The translations under genes and the position numbers were made by a program. Positions 23,720 to 31,588 of a stretch of 48,776 bases of DNA are shown one piece after another (within the stretch, counting starts at the first letter, position 1; the number at the start of each line of letters is the position of its first letter). This stretch comes from Candidatus Woesearchaeota archaeon (GTDB lineage Archaea > Nanobdellota > Nanobdellia > Woesearchaeales > JACPJR01): positions 1-48,776 of the forward strand of contig JACPJR010000021.1 in NCBI GenBank assembly GCA_016187565.1. The letters are read 5' to 3'. Below the pieces are notes generated by a model that saw only the letters and a list, made by a program, of their open reading frames with translations, made no database searches and had not been told where the DNA came from.

Positions 23720-24382
23720 ATGACAAAACTGATTATTTTTGATTTCTGGGGCACATTAGTGGAAAATGGAGTGTTTCCCAGCCCAACACAACAAGCCAGA
23801 AGTATACTCGGTGTCAGAATGAGCTTTGTGGATTTTGTGATACGCTTTGAAAAGGCCTTTATGCTCGATAAATTTCCGAATTTACGAGAAGCCTTCACCA
23901 AAGTATGTGAGGAGTTTGGCATTGAACCAAGCGAAGAACTCCTTGATGATCTCGTAGGCATGTGGAATAAAAATATGCTGCTGGCAAAGCCTTTTTCCGA
24001 GGTGGATGATACATTAGCCGAACTCCAAAAGACCTACACCTTAGCCATTATTTCGAATGCTGACTGTTTTTCTGTTGAACAGGTATTGGACAAGTATGGC
24101 TTACGAAAATATTTCAAAAGTATGCGATTTTCATACCAAGAGGGAATGCTTAAATTGAATCCAGAGCTCTTTAAACATGTCCTTAACGATACAAACATGA
24201 AGCCTGAAGATGCCATCATGGTAGGAGACAGCATCCATTCGGACATGCTTAGCGCCAAGCAGGTTGGCATTGCTGGGATTCTCGTTGACAGAAAAAATAA
24301 ACGCGAATTTGACTACAAAGTACAACGACTGGATATGCTTCCACAGGTGATCCAAGCGTATGATACAACGGCAACAGATTAA
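23720..24382 (+). CDS. HAD-superfamily hydrolase
   Basis: 220 residues from the ATG at 23720, chosen because GAGGGGG lies just upstream; an earlier ATG at 23648 would add residues unlike the family. Motif I is IIFDFWGTLVENG (nucleophile D8), motif II LAIISNADCF near 108-117, motif III KLNPELFKHVL near 142, and motif IV VGDSIHSDMLSAKQVGIAG near 165-183. The usual Asp at +2 of motif I is Trp (DFWGT), as in some HAD subfamilies, so phosphatase activity is likely but not certain. The 3' end overlaps the PurP-like gene by 23 nt, indicating coupled expression. Confidence 0.85.
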   Translation: MTKLIIFDFWGTLVENGVFPSPTQQARSILGVRMSFVDFVIRFEKAFMLDKFPNLREAFTKVCEEFGIEPSEELLDDLVGMWNKNMLLAKPFSEVDDTLAELQKTYTLAIISNADCFSVEQVLDKYGLRKYFKSMRFSYQEGMLKLNPELFKHVLNDTNMKPEDAIMVGDSIHSDMLSAKQVGIAGILVDRKNKREFDYKVQRLDMLPQVIQAYDTTATD

Positions 24383-25487
24383 GGAAATCCTCAAAGGATA
24401 CAACTCCAGTGCTATTACTATTGGTGTTCTTGGTGGTCATAGTGCCCTTGATGTCTGCAGAGGTGCAAAAGATCTTGGGTTTAAAACCCTCGCTGTCTGT
24501 CAACGAGGCAGAGAAAAAACCTATGCTTCTTATTACAAGACGCGTCGTGAAAAGGGCATTGTTGATGAGATTATTCTCGTAGACCATTTCAGAGATATTA
24601 CCAAGCCAGCAGTTCAGGAAAAGTTACGAAAGCTTAACACGGTCTTTATCCACAACCGTTATTTCTGGGTCTACTGCAATTTCCAGGATATTGAGAATAC
24701 GTTCCTTGTTCCTATTTATGGCACACGAACACTCTTAAAACTTGAAGAACGGGATGTTCCTAAAAATCAGTACTATCTCCTTGAAAAGTCAGGAATAAGA
24801 TACCCAAAACTGTTTGCCCAGGTAAAGGACATTGACCGTCTTGTTATCGTCAAGGTTGCTGAAGCGCAGCGTGGCTATGAACGTTCTTTCTTTTTCGCCC
24901 ATACACCAGAAGAATATGAACAGCGAGCAAAAGAGCTCCTCGCAAAAGGACAGATTACGCAAGATGGTCTTGCAAAAGCAGTCATTGAAGAATATATTGT
25001 CGGAGTGCAGGTAAACTTCAATTTCTTTTATACAACACTTCACGATGAATTAGAGCTTATGGGGATTGATACCAGAAGGCAGACAAACCTCGATGGATTG
25101 ATCCGCTTACCTGCTCCTGAACAACTCGAGGTGTTGAAGCACCTCACGCCCAAATACATTGAGGCAGGCCATATTGCCTGTACCATTAAAGAATCCCTTT
25201 TGGAACAGGCTTTTATAGTAGGAGAAAAATTCATTAAGACCTGTAAAAAAGAACATCCGCCAGGGATTATCGGGCCTTTTGCTCTCCAGGCATGTATTAC
25301 AGCAGGTCCACCCAAAGAAGAGATTGTTGTCTTTGACGTTAGTTTGAGAATCCCCGGAAGTCCTGGAACGATGTTTACACCTTATACGCAGTATTTGTAC
25401 GGACAATCCCTGAGTTATGGAAAACGGATTGCCATGGAGATAAAGGAAGCAAGAGACACAGGAAAATTACTGGATGTCTTAACCTAG
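24360..25487 (+). CDS. purP: PurP-family formate-AICAR ligase (or PurP-like paralogue)
   Basis: 375 residues, matching PurP (DUF1246 plus DUF1297 ATP-grasp). Signatures are TIGVLGGHSALDVCRGAKDL near 21-40, VPIYGTRTLLKLEERD near 120-136, LVIVKVAEAQRGYERSFF near 160-177, VQVNFNFFY near 215-223, LELMGIDTRRQTN near 228-241 and VFDVSLRIPGSPG near 328-340. PurP adds the formyl group to AICAR in archaeal purine synthesis. No other purine genes are in this window, so it may be a paralogue with another substrate. The Shine-Dalgarno AGGTGAT lies 8 nt upstream, inside the HAD gene. Confidence 0.8.
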   Translation: MIQRQQIKEILKGYNSSAITIGVLGGHSALDVCRGAKDLGFKTLAVCQRGREKTYASYYKTRREKGIVDEIILVDHFRDITKPAVQEKLRKLNTVFIHNRYFWVYCNFQDIENTFLVPIYGTRTLLKLEERDVPKNQYYLLEKSGIRYPKLFAQVKDIDRLVIVKVAEAQRGYERSFFFAHTPEEYEQRAKELLAKGQITQDGLAKAVIEEYIVGVQVNFNFFYTTLHDELELMGIDTRRQTNLDGLIRLPAPEQLEVLKHLTPKYIEAGHIACTIKESLLEQAFIVGEKFIKTCKKEHPPGIIGPFALQACITAGPPKEEIVVFDVSLRIPGSPGTMFTPYTQYLYGQSLSYGKRIAMEIKEARDTGKLLDVLT

Positions 25488-25501
25488 CATCTCAAGAGAA
25501 C

Positions 25502-25777
25502 ATGATCTCCGGAAAAAAAGCTGATGGAGCATTACTTGCAATCATTGCATTACTGGTTATTATCATTATTATTGTCGCTCGCGACCTCTTTATTCCACGC
25601 GAATGTAAAGAAGATGATGACTGCGCAGCGAACCAATACTGTGGGAGCGACTTTGAATGCCATGACATTCCCATTGTCAAGGAAAATAGTTTTATTGTTC
25701 CTGCACTGATTATTGCAATAGGACTGATTATAGCTGCTATTATCCTTCGATGGAACCGAAAATGGCCGAGTAGATAA
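25502..25777 (+). CDS. Small two-helix membrane protein with a Cys-rich loop
   Basis: 91 residues. A hydrophobic helix (about 9-26, LLAIIALLVIIIIIVA), an extracytoplasmic-looking loop with four Cys (C35, C41, C47, C53 in ECKEDDDCAANQYCGS and the following FEC), a second helix (about 64-82) and a basic tail. The spacing resembles small disulfide-bonded knots. It lies 14 nt after the PurP-like gene and 32 nt before the patatin gene, in the same direction, so it probably belongs to that operon. The function is unknown. Confidence 0.65.
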   Translation: MISGKKADGALLAIIALLVIIIIIVARDLFIPRECKEDDDCAANQYCGSDFECHDIPIVKENSFIVPALIIAIGLIIAAIILRWNRKWPSR

Positions 25778-25809
25778 AATTAGAAGAGAACTGATAAAAA
25801 AGAGGTCGT

Positions 25810-26799
25810 ATGAAACTAGGTCTTGCTCTCGGTGGAGGTTGTGTCAAAGGGGTTGCCCATATTGGGGTACTTAAAGTTCTTGAACGAGAACATATCCCTA
25901 TTCATGCTATTGCAGGTACCAGTATTGGCGCATTCATTGGAGCTCTGTATGCTTCCGGTCTTACTGCAGAGGAGATTGAACAGATTATTCTATCAACCCA
26001 TATTCAGGAATTGATCGATTTTACCATTCCGAAAAAAGGGTTTATTACAGGAAATAAGATTGAAAAGTATCTCACGACGGTAACCAAAGGAAAGAATTTT
26101 GCAGATCTGCAAATTCCTTTAGCAATCATTGCAACAGAACTACAGACAGGAAAAAAAGTAGTTTTCACTAAAGGAAATGTAGCTCATGCGATACGTGCCA
26201 GTATGAGTATTCCTGGTGTCTTTACGCCAGTGAAGCATAATGATATGCTCTTAGTGGATGGAGCATTTGTTGATCCTGTCCCTGTAGAAGTCGTTCGAGA
26301 ACTTGGTGCTACGGTTGTTATTGCAGTTGATGTAAGCCAACCTGCTGCAGAAATCAATTTGCCTAGCAAGAAGACAAATGAAGAGAATTCACTTATTCTC
26401 TCGCTTAAGAAGAACTTTGTGGATACTGAACGGGGGTACCTAAAAGAGTTTTTCAAAGCAAAAAAATATCCATTCCCTGGAATTATGTACCGAATTATCG
26501 ATTTTATTTTTGACCGTTTACTCACAACACCGAAGATAGTCAAGGTATTATGTAATCAACAAACCCCGGAAATTGTGATGGTCATGACTAACTCAATGGA
26601 CATTCTGGCTAATCAGTTGGCACAGGAAAAGTTAAAAACATCGAAGGTAGAGGTTCTTATCCATCCTAAACTTGAGGGAGTTGCATGGATTGAATTCGAT
26701 CGAAGCACGTATATCATCAAACAAGGGGAACGTGCAGCCGAAGAACAGTTGCCCAAGATCATTGCATTACTTAAAAACAAAAAAGCTAAACGTTTTTAA
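25810..26799 (+). CDS. Patatin-like phospholipase (RssA type)
   Basis: 329 residues. The oxyanion-hole motif LALGGGCVKGVAHIGVLKVL lies at 5-24, the nucleophile elbow AGTSIGAFIG has S38, and the catalytic Asp is D150 in LLVDGAFVDPVP. This is the Ser-Asp dyad of patatin-like esterases that cut acyl esters. The C-terminal 120 residues are less conserved and basic. In archaea, whose membrane lipids are ether-linked, the likely substrates are scavenged or host acyl lipids (inference). It may be expressed with the Cys-rich membrane protein upstream. Confidence 0.88.
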   Translation: MKLGLALGGGCVKGVAHIGVLKVLEREHIPIHAIAGTSIGAFIGALYASGLTAEEIEQIILSTHIQELIDFTIPKKGFITGNKIEKYLTTVTKGKNFADLQIPLAIIATELQTGKKVVFTKGNVAHAIRASMSIPGVFTPVKHNDMLLVDGAFVDPVPVEVVRELGATVVIAVDVSQPAAEINLPSKKTNEENSLILSLKKNFVDTERGYLKEFFKAKKYPFPGIMYRIIDFIFDRLLTTPKIVKVLCNQQTPEIVMVMTNSMDILANQLAQEKLKTSKVEVLIHPKLEGVAWIEFDRSTYIIKQGERAAEEQLPKIIALLKNKKAKRF

Positions 26800-26827
26800 A
26801 TTACCTCGGATTTCTGTGCAAAAGACA

Positions 26828-29800
26828 ATGGTTCAGCAAATGAGTAACTACGATTTCAAAGCAGTAGAAGAATCCGTGCTTTTGTTTTGGAAAACAAATA
26901 ACACCTATGCAAAGGCTAAGGCAAAGAACAAAGGGAAAAAGCCATTCTATTTCTTAGATGGACCTCCCTACACTTCAGGAAAAGTGCATATTGGAACTGC
27001 ATGGAATAAGAGCCTAAAGGATACCGTGCTTCGTTATAAACGGATGCAGGGATTTGATGTTTGGGATCGAGCAGGTTATGATATGCATGGCCTTCCTGTG
27101 GAGCATGCTACCGAAAAGAAGCTCAATATCCATGGTAAGGAAGCGATTCGTGCTTTTGGCGTAACCAAGTTCATTGGAGAGTGCAAAAAACTCTGTATTG
27201 AGAACATGGAAGCAATGAACCAAGACTTTGAACGGCTCGGGGTGTGGATGGACTTTACAAATGCGTACCAATCAATTACTCCCTCATTTATCGACGGAGA
27301 ATGGTGGCTGATTAAACGTGCGCATGAGACCGGAAGACTGTATGAAGGAGAACGAGCCATGACCTGGTGTGCTTCATGTGCCACGGCACTGGCAAAGCAT
27401 GAGCTTGAGTACAAGGACATTACCGATGATTCTATTTATCTCAAATTTAAAATAGCGGGAACCGAAAATGAGTACCTTCTTATCTGGACAACAACACCAT
27501 GGACTATTCCGTTAAACCTTGCGGTTGTTGTTCATCCTCAGTTTGATTATGTCAAATGTAAGGTCGGAAATGAAATCTGGATCGTTGCAAAAGAGCTCGC
27601 TGAGCGAGTGATAAAAACGACCATAGGAAAGGATTATGCTGTTGTTGAAGAGCTCAAAGGAAAAGATCTTGAAGGCATTGCTTATCTCCCTCCTTTTGCG
27701 GATCAGTTTCCTGAGATCAACGAAGCACGAAAAGAGCAACATAAAATATTTACGGTCCTCCTCTCTGATGAGTATGTAAACCTCGATGATGGTACCGGAC
27801 TGGTACACTTTGCACCGGGTTGTGGAGATGCTGACTATGAGCTCTGTGTTCGGCAAGGTATCCAGCCCTTTAATGTGATTGATGAACATGGCGTCTATCC
27901 TAAGGACCATCCCCTCTTTGGAGGCTTGGTTGCAAAAAAAGACGACAAGAACTTTATTGCATTGTTAGAAGAAAATGGTGCATTATTAGCCTGCACCAAA
28001 TGTAATCACAGTTATGCTCATTGCTGGCGTTGTAAAAAGCCTATTGTCTACAAGACAACAAGGCAGTGGTTCTTTAAGGTTGAGGACCTGAAAAAGCAGA
28101 TGATCCTTGAGAATAAAACTATCCGCTGGGTTCCTGAGGCGGCCTTTAATGCCTTTGAATCCTGGCTTCAGAATTTACGTGACAATTCTATTTCAAAGCA
28201 ACGTTTCTGGGGAACACCATTACCTATCTGGAGAAACGAAAATGATCCTAATGATTATCTGGTTGTTGGATCAAAAGCAGAGCTTGAATCATTGGCTGGA
28301 GTAACTATTGATGACCTCCATATTTCTACGGTAGATCAAATAACCATCCAAAAAAATGGTAAAACCTATCGAAGGATTCCTGATATTTTGGACGTATGGG
28401 TTGATGCAGGAACTGTTTCATGGAATTGTTTAGATTATCCTCACCAAGCAGAAAACCTTGAAAACCTCTTTCCTGCTGATTTTATTCTTGAAGGAAAAGA
28501 TCAAATTAGAGGATGGTTTAATCTGCTCATGGTAGCCTCGATGATTGCCTTTGGCAAGCCTTCCTTTACCCATGTCTATATGCATGGGTTTGTCCAAGAT
28601 GCACAGGGAAGAAAGATGTCAAAGTCATTGGGCAACTACATCCTTCCTCAGGAAGTTATCGATAAGTATGGTGCTGATACCTTCCGTTATTATACAATGG
28701 GAGGAGCAAATCCAGGTATTGATCTGAACTATAATTTTGAGGATATGCAATTTAAGCACAGAAATCTTTTGGTTCTTTGGAATCTCCAACGGTTTATCAT
28801 TGATCTGAGCATGCAGACAGGAACAAATCCTGCACCGCTTGTTATTGCAGAGGAAAATCTTTCTTTTGCTGAACAGTACATTCTCTCACGGATGAATAGC
28901 GCCATCAAAAACACGACAGAAAAATACGATAACTATTTCCTCAATGAAGTTCCTGGAGAAGTGGAAAACCTTTACCTTGACCTAAGCAGAATCTACATCC
29001 AGTTAATCCGCGAAAAGAGTGCTACTGGTTCTCCTGAAGAGAAAAAAGCTGTTCTCTGGACCTGTTATACCGTATTTTTAACCGTTCTCAAGCTTATGGC
29101 TGCAGTAACTCCTTTTATCACCGAACAAATCTATCAACAGTTGAGAGAGCGATATCACCTTAATGAAGAAAGTATCCATCTGCTTGAGTGGCCTGTAGTT
29201 ATGAAAGAACAACACCAGCCAGAACTCGAGGAACACATGAATGTGGTCCAGGGCATTGTTACTACAGGATTGCATATGCGCGAGAAAATGGGCATGAATG
29301 TACGATGGCCTTTGAAAGAAGTGATTATTGAAACCAGAGAGACAAAAGCATCAACTGCTATAGAAGCACTTCGAGAAATAATCATGACACAGCTCAATGT
29401 AAAGGCCATTACCGTCGAAGAATTACCTCCCTTTGTTACCTTAAAAGTGAGGGTCAATTATAAGGCCATAGCATCAGGGTTTGGTGATAAAACTCCCATG
29501 ATTCTTGCGAAACTCGTAGGAGAAAGTGAAAAGGCTTTACGCGACACCGTACTTACCAAAGGACAATATGCAGTTCGGCTTGACAATGAACGAATAACAT
29601 TGATGCAAGAACACTTTATTGTTGAACGGACCTACCCTGATACGCATGATGGACAGGAATGGACGCATGGTTTTATCTATCTGAATAAAGAACGGACTCA
29701 AGAGCTAGATGCAGAAGGGTATGCACGTGAAGTTATGCGACGGGTTCAGAATCTACGGAAAACAGCAGGCCTCGAAAAAAAAGATCGTATTCAGCTCGTC

Positions 29801-29989
29801 ATTGTTCTGCCACAGGAGCTTCAATCGTTGCTGAAATCTTGGGAGGATCCTATTGCTGAGAAGGTAGGTGCATCGTCACTAAAACTCGTGGAGAGTATTG
29901 AGGGTACAGAGAGTAGCTTTTCCAAAACAGAAAATATGACCATCAAAGGAAAAGCAATAACTATTGCATTCTCGCAAGAACAAGTATAA
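26828..29989 (+). CDS. ileS: Isoleucyl-tRNA synthetase
   Basis: 1,053 residues, full length for the archaeal/eukaryotic type. The class-I HIGH variant is PPYTSGKVHIGTAWNKS (HIGT near 54-57), and KMSKS lies in GRKMSKSLGNYI near 595-605. The CP1 editing domain contains LIWTTTPWTIPLNLAVVV near 218-235 and a Cys cluster CTKCNHSYAHCWRCK near 388-402. The anticodon-binding domain follows. TATA CGTTTTTAAATT (26791-26802) predicts a leaderless start at 26828 (MVQQMSNYDF); a second Met is four codons on. The frame stays open upstream into the patatin gene but that is chance. Confidence 0.95.
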   Translation: MVQQMSNYDFKAVEESVLLFWKTNNTYAKAKAKNKGKKPFYFLDGPPYTSGKVHIGTAWNKSLKDTVLRYKRMQGFDVWDRAGYDMHGLPVEHATEKKLNIHGKEAIRAFGVTKFIGECKKLCIENMEAMNQDFERLGVWMDFTNAYQSITPSFIDGEWWLIKRAHETGRLYEGERAMTWCASCATALAKHELEYKDITDDSIYLKFKIAGTENEYLLIWTTTPWTIPLNLAVVVHPQFDYVKCKVGNEIWIVAKELAERVIKTTIGKDYAVVEELKGKDLEGIAYLPPFADQFPEINEARKEQHKIFTVLLSDEYVNLDDGTGLVHFAPGCGDADYELCVRQGIQPFNVIDEHGVYPKDHPLFGGLVAKKDDKNFIALLEENGALLACTKCNHSYAHCWRCKKPIVYKTTRQWFFKVEDLKKQMILENKTIRWVPEAAFNAFESWLQNLRDNSISKQRFWGTPLPIWRNENDPNDYLVVGSKAELESLAGVTIDDLHISTVDQITIQKNGKTYRRIPDILDVWVDAGTVSWNCLDYPHQAENLENLFPADFILEGKDQIRGWFNLLMVASMIAFGKPSFTHVYMHGFVQDAQGRKMSKSLGNYILPQEVIDKYGADTFRYYTMGGANPGIDLNYNFEDMQFKHRNLLVLWNLQRFIIDLSMQTGTNPAPLVIAEENLSFAEQYILSRMNSAIKNTTEKYDNYFLNEVPGEVENLYLDLSRIYIQLIREKSATGSPEEKKAVLWTCYTVFLTVLKLMAAVTPFITEQIYQQLRERYHLNEESIHLLEWPVVMKEQHQPELEEHMNVVQGIVTTGLHMREKMGMNVRWPLKEVIIETRETKASTAIEALREIIMTQLNVKAITVEELPPFVTLKVRVNYKAIASGFGDKTPMILAKLVGESEKALRDTVLTKGQYAVRLDNERITLMQEHFIVERTYPDTHDGQEWTHGFIYLNKERTQELDAEGYAREVMRRVQNLRKTAGLEKKDRIQLVIVLPQELQSLLKSWEDPIAEKVGASSLKLVESIEGTESSFSKTENMTIKGKAITIAFSQEQV

Positions 29990-30062
29990 TGTTTTGAGCC
30001 AAAAGCAAACAAACGCCTTGATTTCCGAAACCTTTATAATTACCCTCATTCTGAAATGTGCT

Positions 30063-30581
30063 ATGCCACAGAAGATATCCATTGATACGCCTCTTTCTGA
30101 GTTAACGCTACGAAGGTATGAAAAACCCTATCATCTTGGCAAACGCGATCTGGTGAGAAAATTCTGCTTATCAGTGGGGTTGCTCCAACCAGGTGATTCT
30201 CGTGATGTTGTTGTTGATGTGTTGTATGTTCTCCTCGACGCAAAGAAACAAAAAAAGGAGTTAACTTGCGAGCAGATTACCAAAGAGGTTATTACCTTTC
30301 GCGAGCAGGAACATCTAGCCTTATGGGGGGTTGCTTCCTCAAATATCCGAAGACAACTCATGCGATTACGAAAACTCTTTTTAGTTGAAAAAGTAAAGAA
30401 CTACTACCGGATTACTGAATTCTCTAGCCTTAGTGAGACGTTTGAAGAAAAAGTACAAAAATTTCTCTTACCCTCTATCATCAATAGAGTAAAGGAATAT
30501 TACAAAACCCTTGATGATGCCTTTCCTGCAGAAGAAGTACAACAAGTAAGAGAGCAACAGGAACAAAAAACTCAGGTATAA
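30063..30581 (+). CDS. Putative winged-helix/HTH protein of unknown function
   Basis: 172 residues from the ATG at 30063 (MPQKISIDTPLSELTLRRYE). TATA CCTTTATAAT (30031-30040) is centred 26 nt upstream, so the mRNA is leaderless. The middle part has HTH-like helices (LTCEQITKEVITFREQEHLA and ASSNIRRQLMRLRKLFLVEK with a following YYRITEF wing). The last 40 residues form a charged helix. The family name is not recognised. It lies just before a methyltransferase gene with its own promoter. Confidence 0.6.
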   Translation: MPQKISIDTPLSELTLRRYEKPYHLGKRDLVRKFCLSVGLLQPGDSRDVVVDVLYVLLDAKKQKKELTCEQITKEVITFREQEHLALWGVASSNIRRQLMRLRKLFLVEKVKNYYRITEFSSLSETFEEKVQKFLLPSIINRVKEYYKTLDDAFPAEEVQQVREQQEQKTQV

Positions 30582-30613
30582 ATAGACAAATCGTTTTCTT
30601 CCATAGAGCAGGT

Positions 30614-31216
30614 ATGCCCATTACTGAGATGATATCCATGAATGTCTATGAACCCGCTGAAGATACTTTTCTTCTAGCAACGTATGTTAAACAATTTGCC
30701 CACGGAAATGTTTTGGATATGGGTACTGGTTCTGGCTATCTTGCCGAAATAGCAGCAAAAACCACAGAAAGCGTACTTGCCGTAGATAAGGATGCTGCGG
30801 TACTTTCGTATGCAAAAAAAACAATCAAGGCAAAGAATATAACCAATATTACATTCCTCTGTTCAGATTTGTTTGAACAACTACAACCACAACAATTTGA
30901 TGTTATTATCTTTAATCCTCCCTACCTGCCTGAAGACCCTGAAAACAGCGTAGCTAATCATCCTGCACTCTGTGGCGGAAAACACGGATATGAAACCATT
31001 CAACGATTTCTCAAACAAGCAAAATTCTTTCTCAAACCAACAGGAATTATTCTTTTACTTTTTAGTTCACTGACAACCAAAGAAGATGTCGATCGAATTT
31101 TGCAAAAACAAGGATATCATGTAGAAGAATTAGCACAGCAACGATTATTCTTTGAAGTGCTGTATGTGTATAAACTGAGCATGCACCAATTAAAAAAGGC
31201 AAAAAAGAAAACATAA
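30614..31216 (+). CDS. HemK2/Mtq2-type methyltransferase
   Basis: 200 residues. SAM-binding motif I VLDMGTGSGYLAEIA lies at 33-47, the acidic strand VLAVDKDAAVL at 54-64, and the catalytic FNPPYLPEDP at 100-109 (NPPY). The N terminus NVYEPAEDTFLLATYV is characteristic of the HemK2/Mtq2 group, which methylates the Gln of the GGQ motif in release factor aRF1 (known for the family). TATA GGTATAAATAG (30575-30585) puts the transcript start close to 30614; internal Met codons at 6 and 9 are alternatives. Confidence 0.85.
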   Translation: MPITEMISMNVYEPAEDTFLLATYVKQFAHGNVLDMGTGSGYLAEIAAKTTESVLAVDKDAAVLSYAKKTIKAKNITNITFLCSDLFEQLQPQQFDVIIFNPPYLPEDPENSVANHPALCGGKHGYETIQRFLKQAKFFLKPTGIILLLFSSLTTKEDVDRILQKQGYHVEELAQQRLFFEVLYVYKLSMHQLKKAKKKT

Positions 31217-31588
31217 CCCTACACACGCCACGCTAATGGCAGCTGACGGATTTGCTTAATGAGCAAATCCTACGCACACCCCGCAACTGGTTACGCTCAG
31301 TTGACACGCAAGGAAGAGCATGAAGCTCTTCGGCGCGGCTATTAAGGCAACACGAAGGCCGCGACGTGCAACTTCATGTTACACCCATTTGATCAAACTT
31401 TGGTAATTGGTAAACACGCGAAAATGCATGGCATTTTCGGTGTCCTGAAAATCCAACGGATTTTCATGAGTTTGTGGGCGTGCGACGAGTCGGGGGATGA
31501 CCCCATCGGGGTGGCGAGTAGGGCATGGCAAACGAAGTGTAGTCATGACCGTAGCACCGCCATAATTGGCTCGGTAAAAGTAAACGAC
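31217..31588. other. Hairpin-rich intergenic element, possibly a structured RNA or repeat cluster
   Basis: This 372-nt gap between convergent genes holds a dense series of stems: GGATTTGCT/AGCAAATCC (31248-31270), CAACTG/CAGTTG (31284-31303), GAAGAGC/GCTCTTC (31313-31331), CGCGGC/GCCGCG (31334-31363), ACAC-G-CGAAAATGC/GCATTTTCG-GTGT (31414-31443), TGAAAATCC/GGATTTTCA (31446-31466), CCCC/GGGG (31501-31511). It is more GC-rich than its surroundings. The left edge carries the dispersed 20-nt motif. I see no plausible protein and no known RNA signature. Confidence 0.6.
31224..31243. repeat. Copy 2 of the dispersed 20-nt GC-rich motif
   Basis: CACGCCACGCTAATGGCAGC, 17 of 20 identical to 2246-2265. 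It lies just behind the stop codon of the methyltransferase gene, in a convergent gap, as does copy 1. Confidence 0.55.

Noticed and set aside
23511-23723. 70-residue plus-strand ORF between the AAA gene and the HAD gene
   Set aside because: It contains the probable promoter of the HAD gene, has no start signal of its own and an irregular composition.
26672-26827. N-terminal extension of IleRS into the patatin gene
   Set aside because: Out-of-frame reading of the patatin 3' end; the promoter at 26791 predicts a start at 26828.
31217-31588. RNase P RNA or SRP RNA
   Set aside because: None of the conserved cores (GAGGAAAGUCC-like or ACARAA of RNase P; the GGAAG...AGCAG loops of SRP) could be found on either strand.
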